The notes under the pieces were generated by a model that worked only from the letters and a program-made list of their open reading frames with translations, ran no database searches and was not told where the DNA came from. The position numbers were made by a program, and so were the translations under genes. Below are positions 40,624-51,600 of a DNA stretch of 64,000 bases, one piece after another. Every line of letters starts with the position of its first letter. The first letter of the stretch is position 1. The stretch is from Acholoe squamosa (taxonomy: Eukaryota; Annelida; Polychaeta; Phyllodocida; Polynoidae): assembly GCA_949317995.1 (NCBI GenBank), contig OX439045.1:3124174-3188173 (forward strand), in the 5' to 3' direction.

Positions 40624-42143
40624 GCATGCTACGGGTTATTTCTCTACACACATATTATTTTCTTCTAATAACCAGATTTAGTCTTTGCGGAACTATACTT
40701 CTGCGAATGTCTTCTATTAGAATAATGAACACCTGCTCTTTGTGTTCCGGGTTCCATTTATAACCAGCTATTTGTGTATATTCAGGACATATACCACTAT
40801 TATATCCTGAAAGGTCTATTCAGATTCATAACTTATAACAAATCCGATAGTAGACTTGATGCTGCTATACGTATCCGGATGCTGGTTCCTGATTCCTGTT
40901 GTTACCTGTTGCTGACCACTATATAAGGATGGACTATACGATTCTGTGCTACCTCTACTCTCGAATGGATTAAAACTACATACTACTACTTCCGGACCAA
41001 CCCACTTTGGACTCATACTTATGTCAACTATACTTAAATGGATTACGTTTCTACTTGTTGACAAAACCGGACTATTACTCTACTATTATTCTACACCATT
41101 CGGATATACTTATGAACAATGGCACTTCTAGAGGATTGTGGGTAGCTGCCCCGAATTCATCTACCGTGTTCACATATTATATAAAAAGACTCTAGCACGT
41201 CCATCCCGTGGTTAGCTGACCACAATACCTACCTTGTAGCATCCGGCAGACTGCATCGCAGGACTCCAGCAGCAATTATTTTTTTTTGTCATGTATATAA
41301 TGTCATATAACTATTTTTCTAATATCATTTGTATGTGTATAGTCACACTGTGGTGATAAATTACTATATATTTTGATACGGGTATATGCATTTCTATTAA
41401 TACGGATCTCTGATTAATGTTCATATTTATTTAAAAAGATCCGATAAACCTCACCAGATTATTCATATTATTGTCCTGCGAGGCATATTGTATTATAAAT
41501 ATATTCATCTGGTGCTATAAAGGTTATTTGGTACATGGTGGTATCACATATATTGTCATATACATTACTCCACCGTAATTTTTTTTCTTTTTCAAGTGTA
41601 TAATTGATAACGGTTCTATACCTAATAACTCACAAAATCCTTAACGGATTCATTTGGTCATAATATATAAAATGTCATTAGATAGTGTGGTTACTTTAAA
41701 AGTCTTTCTCAAGACTATCTAATCATTCATGATATTATTAATTACAAACACATATGGATGTTATCATGTGATTTATTCGATATTTGACAGTTCCGTTACA
41801 TATAACTGTTATTATCACATATATACGAATTATGGTACTTATCCTAATACTTATACCGTTAACATAGATTGTTACTATATGGTATAAAAAGTTAATTAAC
41901 AGTTCCGCTACACATAACTGTTACTCATTCAATTAATTCGTATCATATTACAACATCCGGTTTGTTATTCTGTAACTATATACACTATCAAATTTGTAAA
42001 ATTGACATTCGAATCATACTTAACATGGTGTTAACGTTATATCTATGGTTGTACCTCTATTACTAAGGGTTTAGACATATAGTAATGTTATCCCTGTAAT
42101 AACAATATAACTATAACTCCTTCCTAAATGTCTGGGGGAGTGG
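40624..42143 (+). other. AT-rich 3' region of the gypsy element and polypurine tract
   Basis: About 1.5 kb without a supportable ORF, strongly AT-rich with scattered CCG-containing words. It ends in the purine tract GTCTGGGGGAGTGG (42,130-42,143) directly before the 3' LTR. The length of this non-coding 3' region is unusual for a gypsy element. Confidence 0.75.
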
Positions 42144-42519
42144 TGTAGAGGTACTTATTGTGTAACCATAGTGTTGGGTACCGTCTGACATGGCGGGTGA
42201 GTCGAGTCGTCGGACGTTCCTCAGGTTCCAGATAGGTGGCAGCACCGATCCGGGTCTGTGGGGACATCTGTCGACGAACACCTGGGTCCTTATATAAAGC
42301 CCAGGGCTCAGCCGCTACGTCAGAGGCCCTTCTGGCCTCCAAGTATGTAGACCATCCTTAATAACTGTTAGCTACCCTCTTTAACAACTACCGGGTAGCC
42401 GTGAGTGTATATCTTAATAAACTCTATCCGTTGGCATACACTTGAAACACCGTCTTACTCTTTCTTTCCGAATCGTAAGACCCGAACCCCCCAGGTCCGT
42501 AAGACCACGAACCCTTACA
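42144..42519 (+). repeat. 3' LTR (376 bp)
   Basis: Same start and end as the 5' LTR, about 96-97% identical. It is followed by the GTAG duplication and the continuation of repeat copy B. Confidence 0.96.
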
Positions 42520-43611
42520 GTAGTGTAAATATGTGTAATTGTCACCAAAATATGTATTACTTTACTATGGAATTACACTCTTTGTAAAGCTGATTTAAAG
42601 GTGATGTAAATACATGCACTGACATTTGCATTCCTTTACCTTAGTAATGCTGGTGTAAAGGTAATGAGAATATGTGTAATTCTCGCCAGAGATTGCAATG
42701 AATTTACCGTTTGCTCACACTCTTCAAAATTCTGCTGTAAAAGTGATATAAATATGTGTAATTTTCAATAGAATTTGCATTGCTTTCACCAATGGGGTAC
42801 ACCCTACCAAATGCTAGTGTAAAAATATTGTAAATATGTGTAATCCTCAACAGAATGCACAATGTATTTACAGTGTATTTAATCTGTTCATGATCTTCAT
42901 GCAAAAATACAGTGTCATTACCAAATTTTGAGCAATTGGTTTATTCCTATTACATCAAGCTCTTGCAGATGGAGGGGGGGAGTTTGCTGCTGCTTAAGTT
43001 TCATTATTTTCCCAAGTGTTTCCCCTATCTTCTCCCAGTCACTCCCTCTTTTGCTCTTGGCTGCCCATCACTTTCTCCTGGTCTCTGCTCACCTCCCCCA
43101 GCCTCCCTCACCTTCTCCCGGCACCCTATCACCACCTCCCGGCCTCCTACCACCTCCCTGTGCCTAAGTCTATTCAAATACTACATCTACCATTATACAA
43201 CACTTTATGAATTATATGGTCAGCCTAAATAGGCTAGGATTTTATACTATAGAAAGTGGAATTTTGCGCTGATTTTTCACACACAGCACAAATCTCTTAA
43301 GGTCAAATTGGGGACATTTTGTTGACACACTTAAACAGTCATAACCCTTCTTTGAAAAGCCTCAGCATGTTAATCATTCTGAATTTAGTATGTGTGGCCA
43401 CTAAAGTGATAGGGCTAATTGTGTCTTTTTCTTCCCTTTTCTGAGTAAAGGCTAGATAATCATTACATAAATGTTGAGATACTGAAAGTGAAAATGAATA
43501 GCCAGGTCAATATAGAGGTGTAGTAAACATAGTCACGTTATGTACTTAACTACAACCTAGTACAGAATGTAACAGATAATAACTCGCTCTGATTTACACA
43601 GAGTATAATAA

Positions 43612-44047
43612 TGTAGTGTTCTACCCCTCGAAGTTTAATCGAATCTTTCGATAAACAACGAAGAACAACTATTCAGGTTCCAGTTAAAATTTTATTGTCT
43701 AATAACACATAGGCATCAGCCATTCTCGATAACAGTTACAGGTGGTAGAGTTTAAACTCTATGGCACGTTCGACATTAGGCCTTATAGTGTCTACAGTTA
43801 ATATTCCACATTTCCACAAGTACTATGATATGGTAGCCGGGCAGCCGCCAACCATCGCTCACGATGGTCAGTTGCAGCTGGACTGACCCTGAGGAAGGCC
43901 GTACAACGGCCTTATATACACCAGAGTCGAGGGCCACGTGACCAGGTGGTGACGTGGCGCTGGACTCCAGCGCCCCCAGGCGAGGTGTTCTCAACGTCGC
44001 CCACGAGGACCACGAAGGTACCTCGAAGATGACGCAGGACCACACCA
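43612..44047 (-). repeat. LTR of the truncated element (436 bp)
   Basis: Minus strand begins TGGTGTGGTCC directly after a purine tract (AGTGGGGGG) and ends GAACACTACA. TATATAAG lies at 43,912-43,919 and AATAAAA near 43,690 in the right order for this orientation. The sequence differs from the 29.6-kb LTR. Confidence 0.82.
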
Positions 44048-44311
44048 CCCCCCACTAGACTGAAACGAGGTCTCTGAAAATTCAGAGATCCCGGATCAGT
44101 CTTAACAAATAGAGGAATATATAGAAATATTATGTTTCTACTGTACTGTAGAAATGAATTATTATCACAGTTAATAAAAGGGCGTTGCTCCATCCAACGT
44201 TGGAGACCAATGTCGAAACACTGCTTCACGACCTGCTCCTGGTCGATCCGACATTGAGACTCTGTTCGATGTCAGCGGTCCGAACTAAAGAGGAGGAAAA
44301 GCAGTATCATA

Positions 44312-44940
44312 CTACTGATCCTCCGAGATAGACCCTGTAGCGGCTACGATTTCCGCCTGCTCTCTGTCAGTGCGGTCATCATCATGTGAGGCACTGGGGG
44401 CTAGCTGGCCGGAAAACGTGGGCGACTCAGGCAATGGAGCCACGCGGTCCATTGTCGTACTCCAAGCCTCGTTAGAGGTCTCGGGTGCATCTCGGGAGTC
44501 CCCCTCAGCATCTGAGTGGATGACTGCCGAGTCTGCAGAGTCGCTTCCGTTGTCGTCGTCGCTATCTCGATCTTCATGGTCGTCCTGGTCTCCCTGGTCA
44601 GGGGGAGCCGTTGGAGATTGACCGACGACATCGACATCCCCGTCTATGTCCATCGACTGTTCCACCTCTGCAGGCTCTACTGCACTGGTGGAAGCCGACG
44701 GGTCCGTGCAGACGGCCGTACTTGCGGGGATCAGAGGTGTGATGCCATGAAGATCCGGATGGATTTTCGGGACACCACTCTCTGAACCGGTGGCGGTGCA
44801 CGCTCGGTGGCTCCCAAGAGGTCGACCAAGGGAGCCGATGAGGAAGGCGCGATTGCTGGCGGGTAGACGGAGGCGCCGAGAGACCTACCAGGGGTGTCAG
44901 GCTTGTCCTGCACCACCTGCTCCCGACCCAACACCGTCAT
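44312..44940 (-). other. Acidic ORFs before the LTR of the truncated element
   Basis: Two minus-strand open stretches, one Asp/Ser-rich (DDHEDRDSDDDNGSDSADSA) and one Pro/Ala/Ser-rich. Nothing comparable is at this place in the 29.6-kb element. They may be a further product or part of a longer one. The family is not recognised and coding status is uncertain. Confidence 0.35.
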
Positions 44941-45101
44941 AGCCGAGCTCAGACTGTCTATACTCGGAGAGGATTAGACTGTGCTGCCAGCGTCCTGACG
45001 TCGGGAACCACTCCACCCTCGACGAGGTACCTCTGCGCTTCGCGAGAGGGCTCAGTTCGAACAGGTGTCAGGGTACGGACGCCATGGTGTTTGTCCTTCA
45101 T

Positions 45102-45302
45102 TCATTCCGAGAGTTGGACCCCGAAGACTCTAAAGAATTCGCGGTCGATTTCCTCCCAGCCTTCTATGATAGCATCCCTCTTGGTGATATCATATTGGGC
45201 TTGTGACTCGAAGTTATTGAGTCGCGTGCGGATATCGGTCAGATGAGAGTCCATCTCCATCTGAACGGTCTGACGCGCCTCTTTCCTAAGAGCCGGAAGC
45301 TA
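45102..45302 (-). pseudogene. C-terminal piece of the third coding region
   Basis: The minus-strand frame encodes a charged helical segment followed by EEIDREFFRVFGVQLSE and a stop at 45,102-45,104. The 29.6-kb element's third region ends with a charged coiled coil and NTKFMRVFGVDIDEW. The shared RVFGV motif after a coiled coil, and the same place before the LTR, support homology. Only this tail is left. Confidence 0.65.
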
Positions 45303-45520
45303 TAACTTCATTGCAGCATCATAATGACCAATAGGCTGAATCACTCCTTTAATGAAAAAATATTATGTAAAAAAAATATTTTTCAAAACGTTTTGGACAT
45401 TTTTCTGAGATATGTAAATGTAATAGTGAGCCCCATGGCCCACTAAGGTCATGACACTGGTGTCAGATGGCTATCTTGCACAATCTAAACACTCGAGTGA
45501 ATATTGCTATATGGCAGCCA
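45303..45520. repeat. Dispersed repeat, copy 1
   Basis: Matches 55,139-55,345: ACTTCATTGCAGCATCATAA..., then poly-A rich TATGTAAAAAAAATATTTTTCAAAA, then GCCCCATGGCCCACTAAGGT. No coding capacity. The family is unknown. Confidence 0.85.
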
Positions 45521-46261
45521 TTAATTACCTTATGTAATGCTATAAAGATTTTGAAAAAGGAATATCTTTACTTGTAATCAACATAGAAAAACAAAATAAA
45601 ATCCTAAAAGTACAATCATGCCATTTAAAACCATACCTGTGTATATGGCAGCCATTTTTAATTATTAATGAGTTTTTAGATGAGTGCAGGGTTGGGAGGT
45701 TTCTTCCACAGGGCGGAAAAAAATGGTAAAAACCATGGAAAAAAAACATCCGAAATAGGTTTTGTCTGCCTAAAAGTGGAAGAAATGGAAGAAACTGGAA
45801 AAATGTCTCTAAACTAAATTTAGAATATAACTCAAAATGTCACTATATACCAATTAAAGCATAATAAAGATAATTACAGAGGTATCTTTTCCATATCTGT
45901 AGGTGGAGGAGTTATTGGTTTTTCAAAATCATGATGAAGGAAACCAAATTATGAGTGGATATTGTCTGTTTTGTGACCTGGACGAAATTACATTTCCAGT
46001 TCTTTCCAAAGTGAGACTAACTTCAACTGTGCCCCTTTTTATTCAAGGCACATAGCTTTGGGGAAGATAGAGTGACTTAAACTGACTTTACACCTGTCAT
46101 AAGGGAGGACTGAATTCAATAGCCATTTGGTGGTAAGGTATTTATAAGCTTGTGAAGGTTGTACAAAATATGTGATGGAAGAAACTAAATTCTGAGGAAG
46201 ATAGCTGGGTTGTGACGTGTTTGAAGTTTGCTTGTTTGTTTTTATAAATACAAGACAGATA
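45521..46261. other. AT-rich DNA, no gene
   Basis: Contains two short copies of ATATGGCAGCCATT followed by TTAATTA (about 45,510 and 45,643). No ORF of note. Confidence 0.5.
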
Positions 46262-46395
46262 ATCTCTTAATTGTGTCTTTTTCTTCCCTTTTCTGAGTAA
46301 AGGCTAGATAATCATTACATAAATGTCGAGATAGTGAAAGTGAAAGGTAGGTCAATATAGAGATGCAGTAAACATAGTCACATCATGTACTTAGG
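46262..46395. repeat. Fragment of the 1.36-kb repeat unit
   Basis: TCTTAATTGTGTCTTTTTCT through CATGTACTTA matches the end part of the unit at 29,165-29,300. The flanks do not match. Confidence 0.85.
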
Positions 46396-46779
46396 GAGAG
46401 TTCATTTTTTAACAATAGGGGGGAGTTGGTGAGTTTTAGTTTGGACCCCTGAAATTTTTTTCCACCCCCCCTTTTCCGCCACCCCTTCAGGAGGGGTCAA
46501 ACTTTTTTTCGCCACCCCTCTTACATCGCCTTGTTTAGTATACATTGTAGATCATCATGCCACATTCATTTTTAATATCTTACTGAGGTATGAGTTAAAT
46601 AGATCACTTCACAGGGTGATTATCATCTATTGCAAGGCATGAAATTGAAAAGGGGGTGTTATGCTTCACTTCAGCTAAGTGACACATATTGTCCATATCA
46701 CATTTCTTCACAATACATCCACAACGGCCCGCGCAAGATGTAAAAAAAAAATGTACTGTCCACAGACTATTTTTGCAGA
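46396..46779. other. No gene; C-rich and T-rich runs
   Basis: Includes a C-rich stretch near 46,465-46,500 with CCACCCC repeats. No further feature. Confidence 0.4.
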
Positions 46780-47220
46780 GTGTCCATAAGATACAGTTTG
46801 TCCACACCCAACAATGACAATGTATCCACAAAATACACTCTGTCCACAACCTATCATCACAAAGTGTTCACAAAACACTTTCTGTCCTCATAATTTCATC
46901 ACAAAATGTCCAAACCTACTTTTAGTCCACAAGATTTTACCACAGAGTATTCACAAAAAACACGCTGTCCACATTCAACTTAAGCAAAGTGTCCACAAAT
47001 TAAGAATTGTCCACAATCTATCATCCCAAATTATCCACAAACACATTTTGACAACAAGTTTTGATTGCAAAGTATCCACACAACACGTTCTGTCCACAGT
47101 GTATGGTCACAAATTCTCTACAAAATTCATCGTGTCCACAAGATATATACACAAAGTGTCCACAAATCATATTTTGTCGTAAGGCTAAAATGTGTCTGTA
47201 TGGACATTTGGCGATCGTTT
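46780..47220. repeat. Minisatellite, about 42-bp units
   Basis: About ten degenerate units of CTGTCCACAACCTATCATCACAAAGTG-type sequence with a recurring GTCCACAA word. Overlapping ORFs on both strands are repeat translations. Confidence 0.85.
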
Positions 47221-49231
47221 GTGTGGAAAATGTGTGCTCTGTGGACATTTTGTAGCACATTGTGTGTAAATTTTTTTATGTCAACACCCTGTGTTGCTTG
47301 GCAAGAATGTGAACAATTTGTGATGGTTTGCTGTTGACAAGGGGTGCATTTCAGGTGCAAGGACACATAGTGGGTACTTTCTTAACAGTGAGACCACCCT
47401 GATTATGTATCTAAATGTTGCCAAGCTGGCATTGCTGGGCTAATTTCATACAGCATGATTTTCTTTAAGGGGTTGTAAGGGGGAGATTCCACAAAATCAT
47501 TTTTTCATGAAAAATAAGTGTAAACCACAACAAACCTTTCTTTCTTTTGTTGATACTCCAATTATTAAGGTCTACAGAGCTGTTCAAAGTTGTCATTCAG
47601 GGTTGTCATTCAAAAAGTGTAATTTTCACCTGTTTTCACCCATTTCCCCCTGAAATTTACATGGCTGAACAGGTAAGTGTCTAGCCCCATACAAATAGCC
47701 AGGAAATTCACCTTATGTGCTTGGTTTTATGCTAGTCATAGTGCAATGGGCAGGTTTGAATGATATAGGTGGGCAAAAGATACTTTTCTATACATTTGCT
47801 GTATAAAGTTTATTGAATTAGCAAAGAATTGCCCAACCAGCATTAATGGAACCAGTTCTTCAGGACCCTGAAAAAAAAAAATTTCAGAAAGCATTCACAC
47901 TATCAGATATACTGACTATACGCTAGTGATCCCAAAATGACCAACATTTACATTAAATTTCTCAGCCTCTGAGAATTACTAGAGAGGCAAGGGTTTGCAT
48001 ATGTAGTAGATGATCAGATAAAATTACTTAGCATTCTGGGTAATAAGTCCTGGCAAAGGTGTGTTTACACTGAAAAGCAATTATTGAAAAAAAAAAAATC
48101 TGTGTACCGAATGATATTTTACTTAGAATTCATAAAACTTGATAGTTTCACCTTTAACTGAAACACCTATATTAACTTTTACAGATTCTATACATCATAT
48201 TACTTTTGTTAGCTGAGAGAAGACACTATCATTCCAGAATTATCCAAAATACCAAGATTTTCAACAAAGTTTGATGGTTTTCATTCATGCGGCAGAAGTA
48301 AAGAGGAGAAAACGCCACGTTTACTCAACAAAGTTTGATAGACCAATTTTAAAATATCTATACTGAACTTTATGTCAGAAGTCTCTGTTGAACAATTGTG
48401 GAATGTCTGAAATGTTGAGGACAGATCTATTGAAAACTTAAGTTGAAGATGAGGGAAAGCTTCATAAGTCGATATATATAACAATATATGTTTTATAGCC
48501 AGTTTTATTATGAAGCTAGAGTAGCCGTGGCACCTTAAGGGCATTTCATTCCACTTGGCTTTACAATGAATATTTTTTTCAAATTTCTTTTTACATGTTG
48601 ACAATGGAAGGTCTTTTACACATTACTCATGGGGTATAAGTGAAAATTGACTGCAATGTATTTAATTATTTGATCATTACTGGCAAAGATGAATGTATTA
48701 CTGGTACCCCTAACCTTAGCCATTGCAATGCCATTTTATGAGGCACCTGTGTCATAACTACCATAAAGAAGATCTGCCAATCTATTTTTATATCTAGATT
48801 GAGATAAAGGTAGTCCAAATATTTTTAAAACAGTCGCTAATGCAATCTAAAGGTATTAGTTGTTGTTGAATATTCTGGAAACTGCCAAGATCAAAATTCA
48901 TACAACTTCCTACAACTGATTTCCTGAGACCAATGCAAGATACATACATTGAGGACAATGATCAATTATAGCAGCTTTTGAGTTACGTTAATCAGCCAGC
49001 ATATATATATAATGCCCATAATCTTAATCATTAGATCTCTCTTTGATATCAAAAGACTGTCGGGTCATTCTCATGAACTGTTGGCAAATGGCTAATTTTT
49101 AGATCTATGAGCAGATAAAAATCCTTTTGTCTTGAAATACTATGGGTCTTGGCCTACTCATATACCAAACTGGGAACATCAAATCAGAAAGCTGTGGCTA
49201 TGGCACCTGGCTAAATTACTATATTAATCAT
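47221..49231. other. About 2 kb of AT-rich DNA, no gene seen
   Basis: No coding similarity on either strand. A 107-codon minus-strand ORF at 48.3-48.6 kb has low-complexity AT-driven composition and no family. Several A or T homopolymers. Confidence 0.5.
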
Positions 49232-49672
49232 TGTAAGACTGCATGAGGCGTTGACTAACGCAATTTACTATTTTAGGCACTACAAGGGTTTATTTTCTAT
49301 AATCCAGGTATGTTATACCTTTGGCGTTAGTTACTCTAGATAGGGGAGAGGCTATGCCTCATATACACAGAATTTTCCTTCATATTATCATGTGCTGAGT
49401 TTCTTTCTTTATATATTCTTTATACAGGTGGATTTATGCTATCTTTGTTTGGTTAAGAGAATAAAGTAATCATTTTATTTTAATGTCTTCCAAATAGGTA
49501 CACAAAGTGGAATTGCACTAAAAGATTTCAATTCTAACATGAATGTATAAAGAGACCAACCTATTTCCAATGGTGGGTGGGTCTTGGGCCTTTTGTACTA
49601 TAAATACCTGTGAAGTAGCTATAAAGATAGGGTTCATAAATGCGTTAGTCAACGCTTCATAGACTATACAAG
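49232..49672. repeat. Inverted-repeat (MITE-like) element, about 440 bp
   Basis: The left end TTGTAAGACTGCATGAGGCG then TTGACTAACGCA is matched in inverse at the right end (TGCGTTAGTCAACGCTTCAT then AGACTATACAA), about 30 bp with few differences. The inner sequence has no ORF. A target duplication was not seen. The terminal core GCGTTAGTCAACGC recurs as the start of the ~200-bp units at 50.8-51.6 kb. Confidence 0.65.
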
Positions 49673-50794
49673 AGCAGATTTTACCTTATTTTCAGAAGAA
49701 GTGAGCTATTCTTTTGCTTTTTATTCAATTTTTTTGTTTCAATTCAGTATCTTTGTAATTATTTGAAAGTGCTGACTTCAGATTGTATGAGGGACTTAGT
49801 TTTCAGTTAGGAGTGCCATTGATATGCAATCTATTTCAATGATGATTATCACTATTACCATGATGATATTTCAAATATATCGATATTCAGAAAAGAATGA
49901 AATCATAGGACAAAAATAAAAGAACTGGTAGATTATAACTCCATTCCCACTCCTCAGCTCCTATATGAGTACAAGTGACAACTGATCCTCATCCTAGGGC
50001 AGTGACCAAAAGTGATATCCCACTTTTCAGACCTGAGGTATTTTCAGCCACCAGGCAGTTGACTTATGAATATTCCATATTATCAATAGATATGGATTCC
50101 AAAATTGTCTTTGGCCATAACTCTGGTTCTATTTGGAATAATTTCAAAATTCTTTCACGATTTAAAAAAGCTTGTGCTTGGGATAGAGGCCCATATCATA
50201 TTTTATCAATATAATGCTTTTGTTAATGCGATAATCATGAGTCCAGAAATGCTGATACATCAATTCTATTGGTATCAATGACACTCCTATTTTCAGTATC
50301 GGTATATACTCGATATTTTCACTGAAAGGAAACAAGTATCTTAATTGCATTATTAATATGGATATCAAACACCCATAAGTAGTATAATTTAGCTGTTGGT
50401 TAACATCACCCACTGTACCATGACCATTTTACTTGAAAAACTGTGTACAGCAGACTTATCTTTTATTTGTTATTTTCTTGATGATGTGGCAATTCATGCA
50501 TCAAATGATTACCACAACATTATAGCTGTAAGTTAACCTCATGTATACACGGACTATGACTTTGAAGGGAATACGTTGACCTACATAAACACAATTTAGA
50601 TGGTTTTTTTTCTCTATATAAGGTAATACTTGAAAAGCCTGACCTATAGCCCAATTGTGAGCATGTGGTAAACAATTGATTTCAATGATAAATAGACATC
50701 AAAATTTCGAAAAAGAAATTTTATGTAGTTGAGGGTTTAAGGTAGTTAGATATATACAGAGCACTCAAACTGTGTAGCTGTACATAACTTTGTT
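49673..50794. other. No gene seen
   Basis: AT-rich. Short ORFs at 49,975-50,214 (+) and 50,162-50,413 (-) have no family and no coding bias. Confidence 0.5.
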
Positions 50795-51600
50795 GCGTTA
50801 GTCAACACTTCAGAGAGATTAAAGTGTCAGTTAACATTACACACCATACTGCATGAATTTATGACACCCATTATATAGAGGAACTCTCTTGTTTAAGTAT
50901 TTTGTTCTATTGATTGAAAGAGATAGTTTATGTGCAAAATAATGATGTAAATGCACACAACATGGGTGCTGTGTAGATATTTCTTCTTTTTATGCGTTAG
51001 TCAATGCCTCAAGAATTTTGCTGTTAGTCAACATTACATGCAATGTACCTTGGATCTATTACCTTATGTATGTATAGCAAATCTCTCTCGTTTCAATATG
51101 TTGCTTACATTATTACAAAGAATATCTATGTGTAAAATGAAAACTTAAATATGCTTAACATGCGGGATGTAGAGATAAATAATTTTGTTTCTGGGTTAGT
51201 CAATGCTTCGGGAATATTACACAAATATACCATGAAAATGTTTAATTGGCTACAGAGGCAAGTGTTTTCCATATTTTCCCAATTCCTTTTTAATACATAT
51301 GCGTATAGGTAGAAGGTGTTACGAAGTAACCTCTAGACGACATTTATTGTAATTTTGGCAAAAGCTATAGGGGTTCTTTTTTCATCCATTTATGTGTTAG
51401 TCAACACTTCAAAAAACTACACAATCTCATTTTAATGCCCATTACCTGTATTTTAGGAACTAATGAGAGGTTTAAAGCACTCCAGCATTTCATTCATTGT
51501 TTATCTATGTGAAAATAATGAAGTTGGCTGCATTTTCTTTCCTGATTATATTTTCTGTGCCATAGAGCATTCTCTTACTTAGAAAAAATACCTGAAAATA
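50795..51600. repeat. ~200-bp tandem array with a conserved hairpin core
   Basis: Units start at 50,795, 50,994, 51,193 and 51,395, so spacing is 199, 199 and 202 bp. The bodies are strongly diverged, but each starts with a form of GCGTTAGTCAACGC, a 5-bp stem with an AGTC loop, followed by TTCA or CTCA. Confidence 0.75.

Larger units (their letters stand above)
29637..42519 (+). mobile_element. 12.9-kb Ty3/gypsy element with a third coding region
   Basis: Flanked by GTAG target duplications (29,633-29,636 and 42,520-42,523) and by LTRs of 375 and 376 bp. Parts: LTR, primer site, coiled-coil ORF, gag with zinc knuckle, one whole pol ORF, a third coding region, a 1.5-kb AT-rich 3' region, polypurine tract, LTR. 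The LTRs are about 96-97% identical by eye, so insertion is fairly recent but older than that of the 16-kb element. Pol is open throughout; the third coding region has about three breaks. Confidence 0.96.
29353..43601. repeat. 1.36-kb repeat unit, copy B, split by an LTR element
   Basis: 29,353-29,636 continues at 42,524-43,601; together they match copy A almost base for base (about 1,362 bp). The interruption is the 12.9-kb gypsy element plus its 4-bp target duplication. A third copy starts at 43,602 (AGTATAATAAT) but is cut after 10 or so bases by the LTR at 43,612. Confidence 0.92.
43612..45302 (-). mobile_element. 3' end of a related gypsy element
   Basis: Minus-strand order: end of a coding region matching the tail of the third region of the 29.6-kb element, acidic ORFs, polypurine tract, LTR. 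The 5' part is missing: at about 45,303 the sequence changes to a dispersed repeat also found at 55.14 kb. The element is therefore truncated, with some further breaks in the coding part. The LTR lands inside the third copy of the 1.36-kb repeat. Confidence 0.82.
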
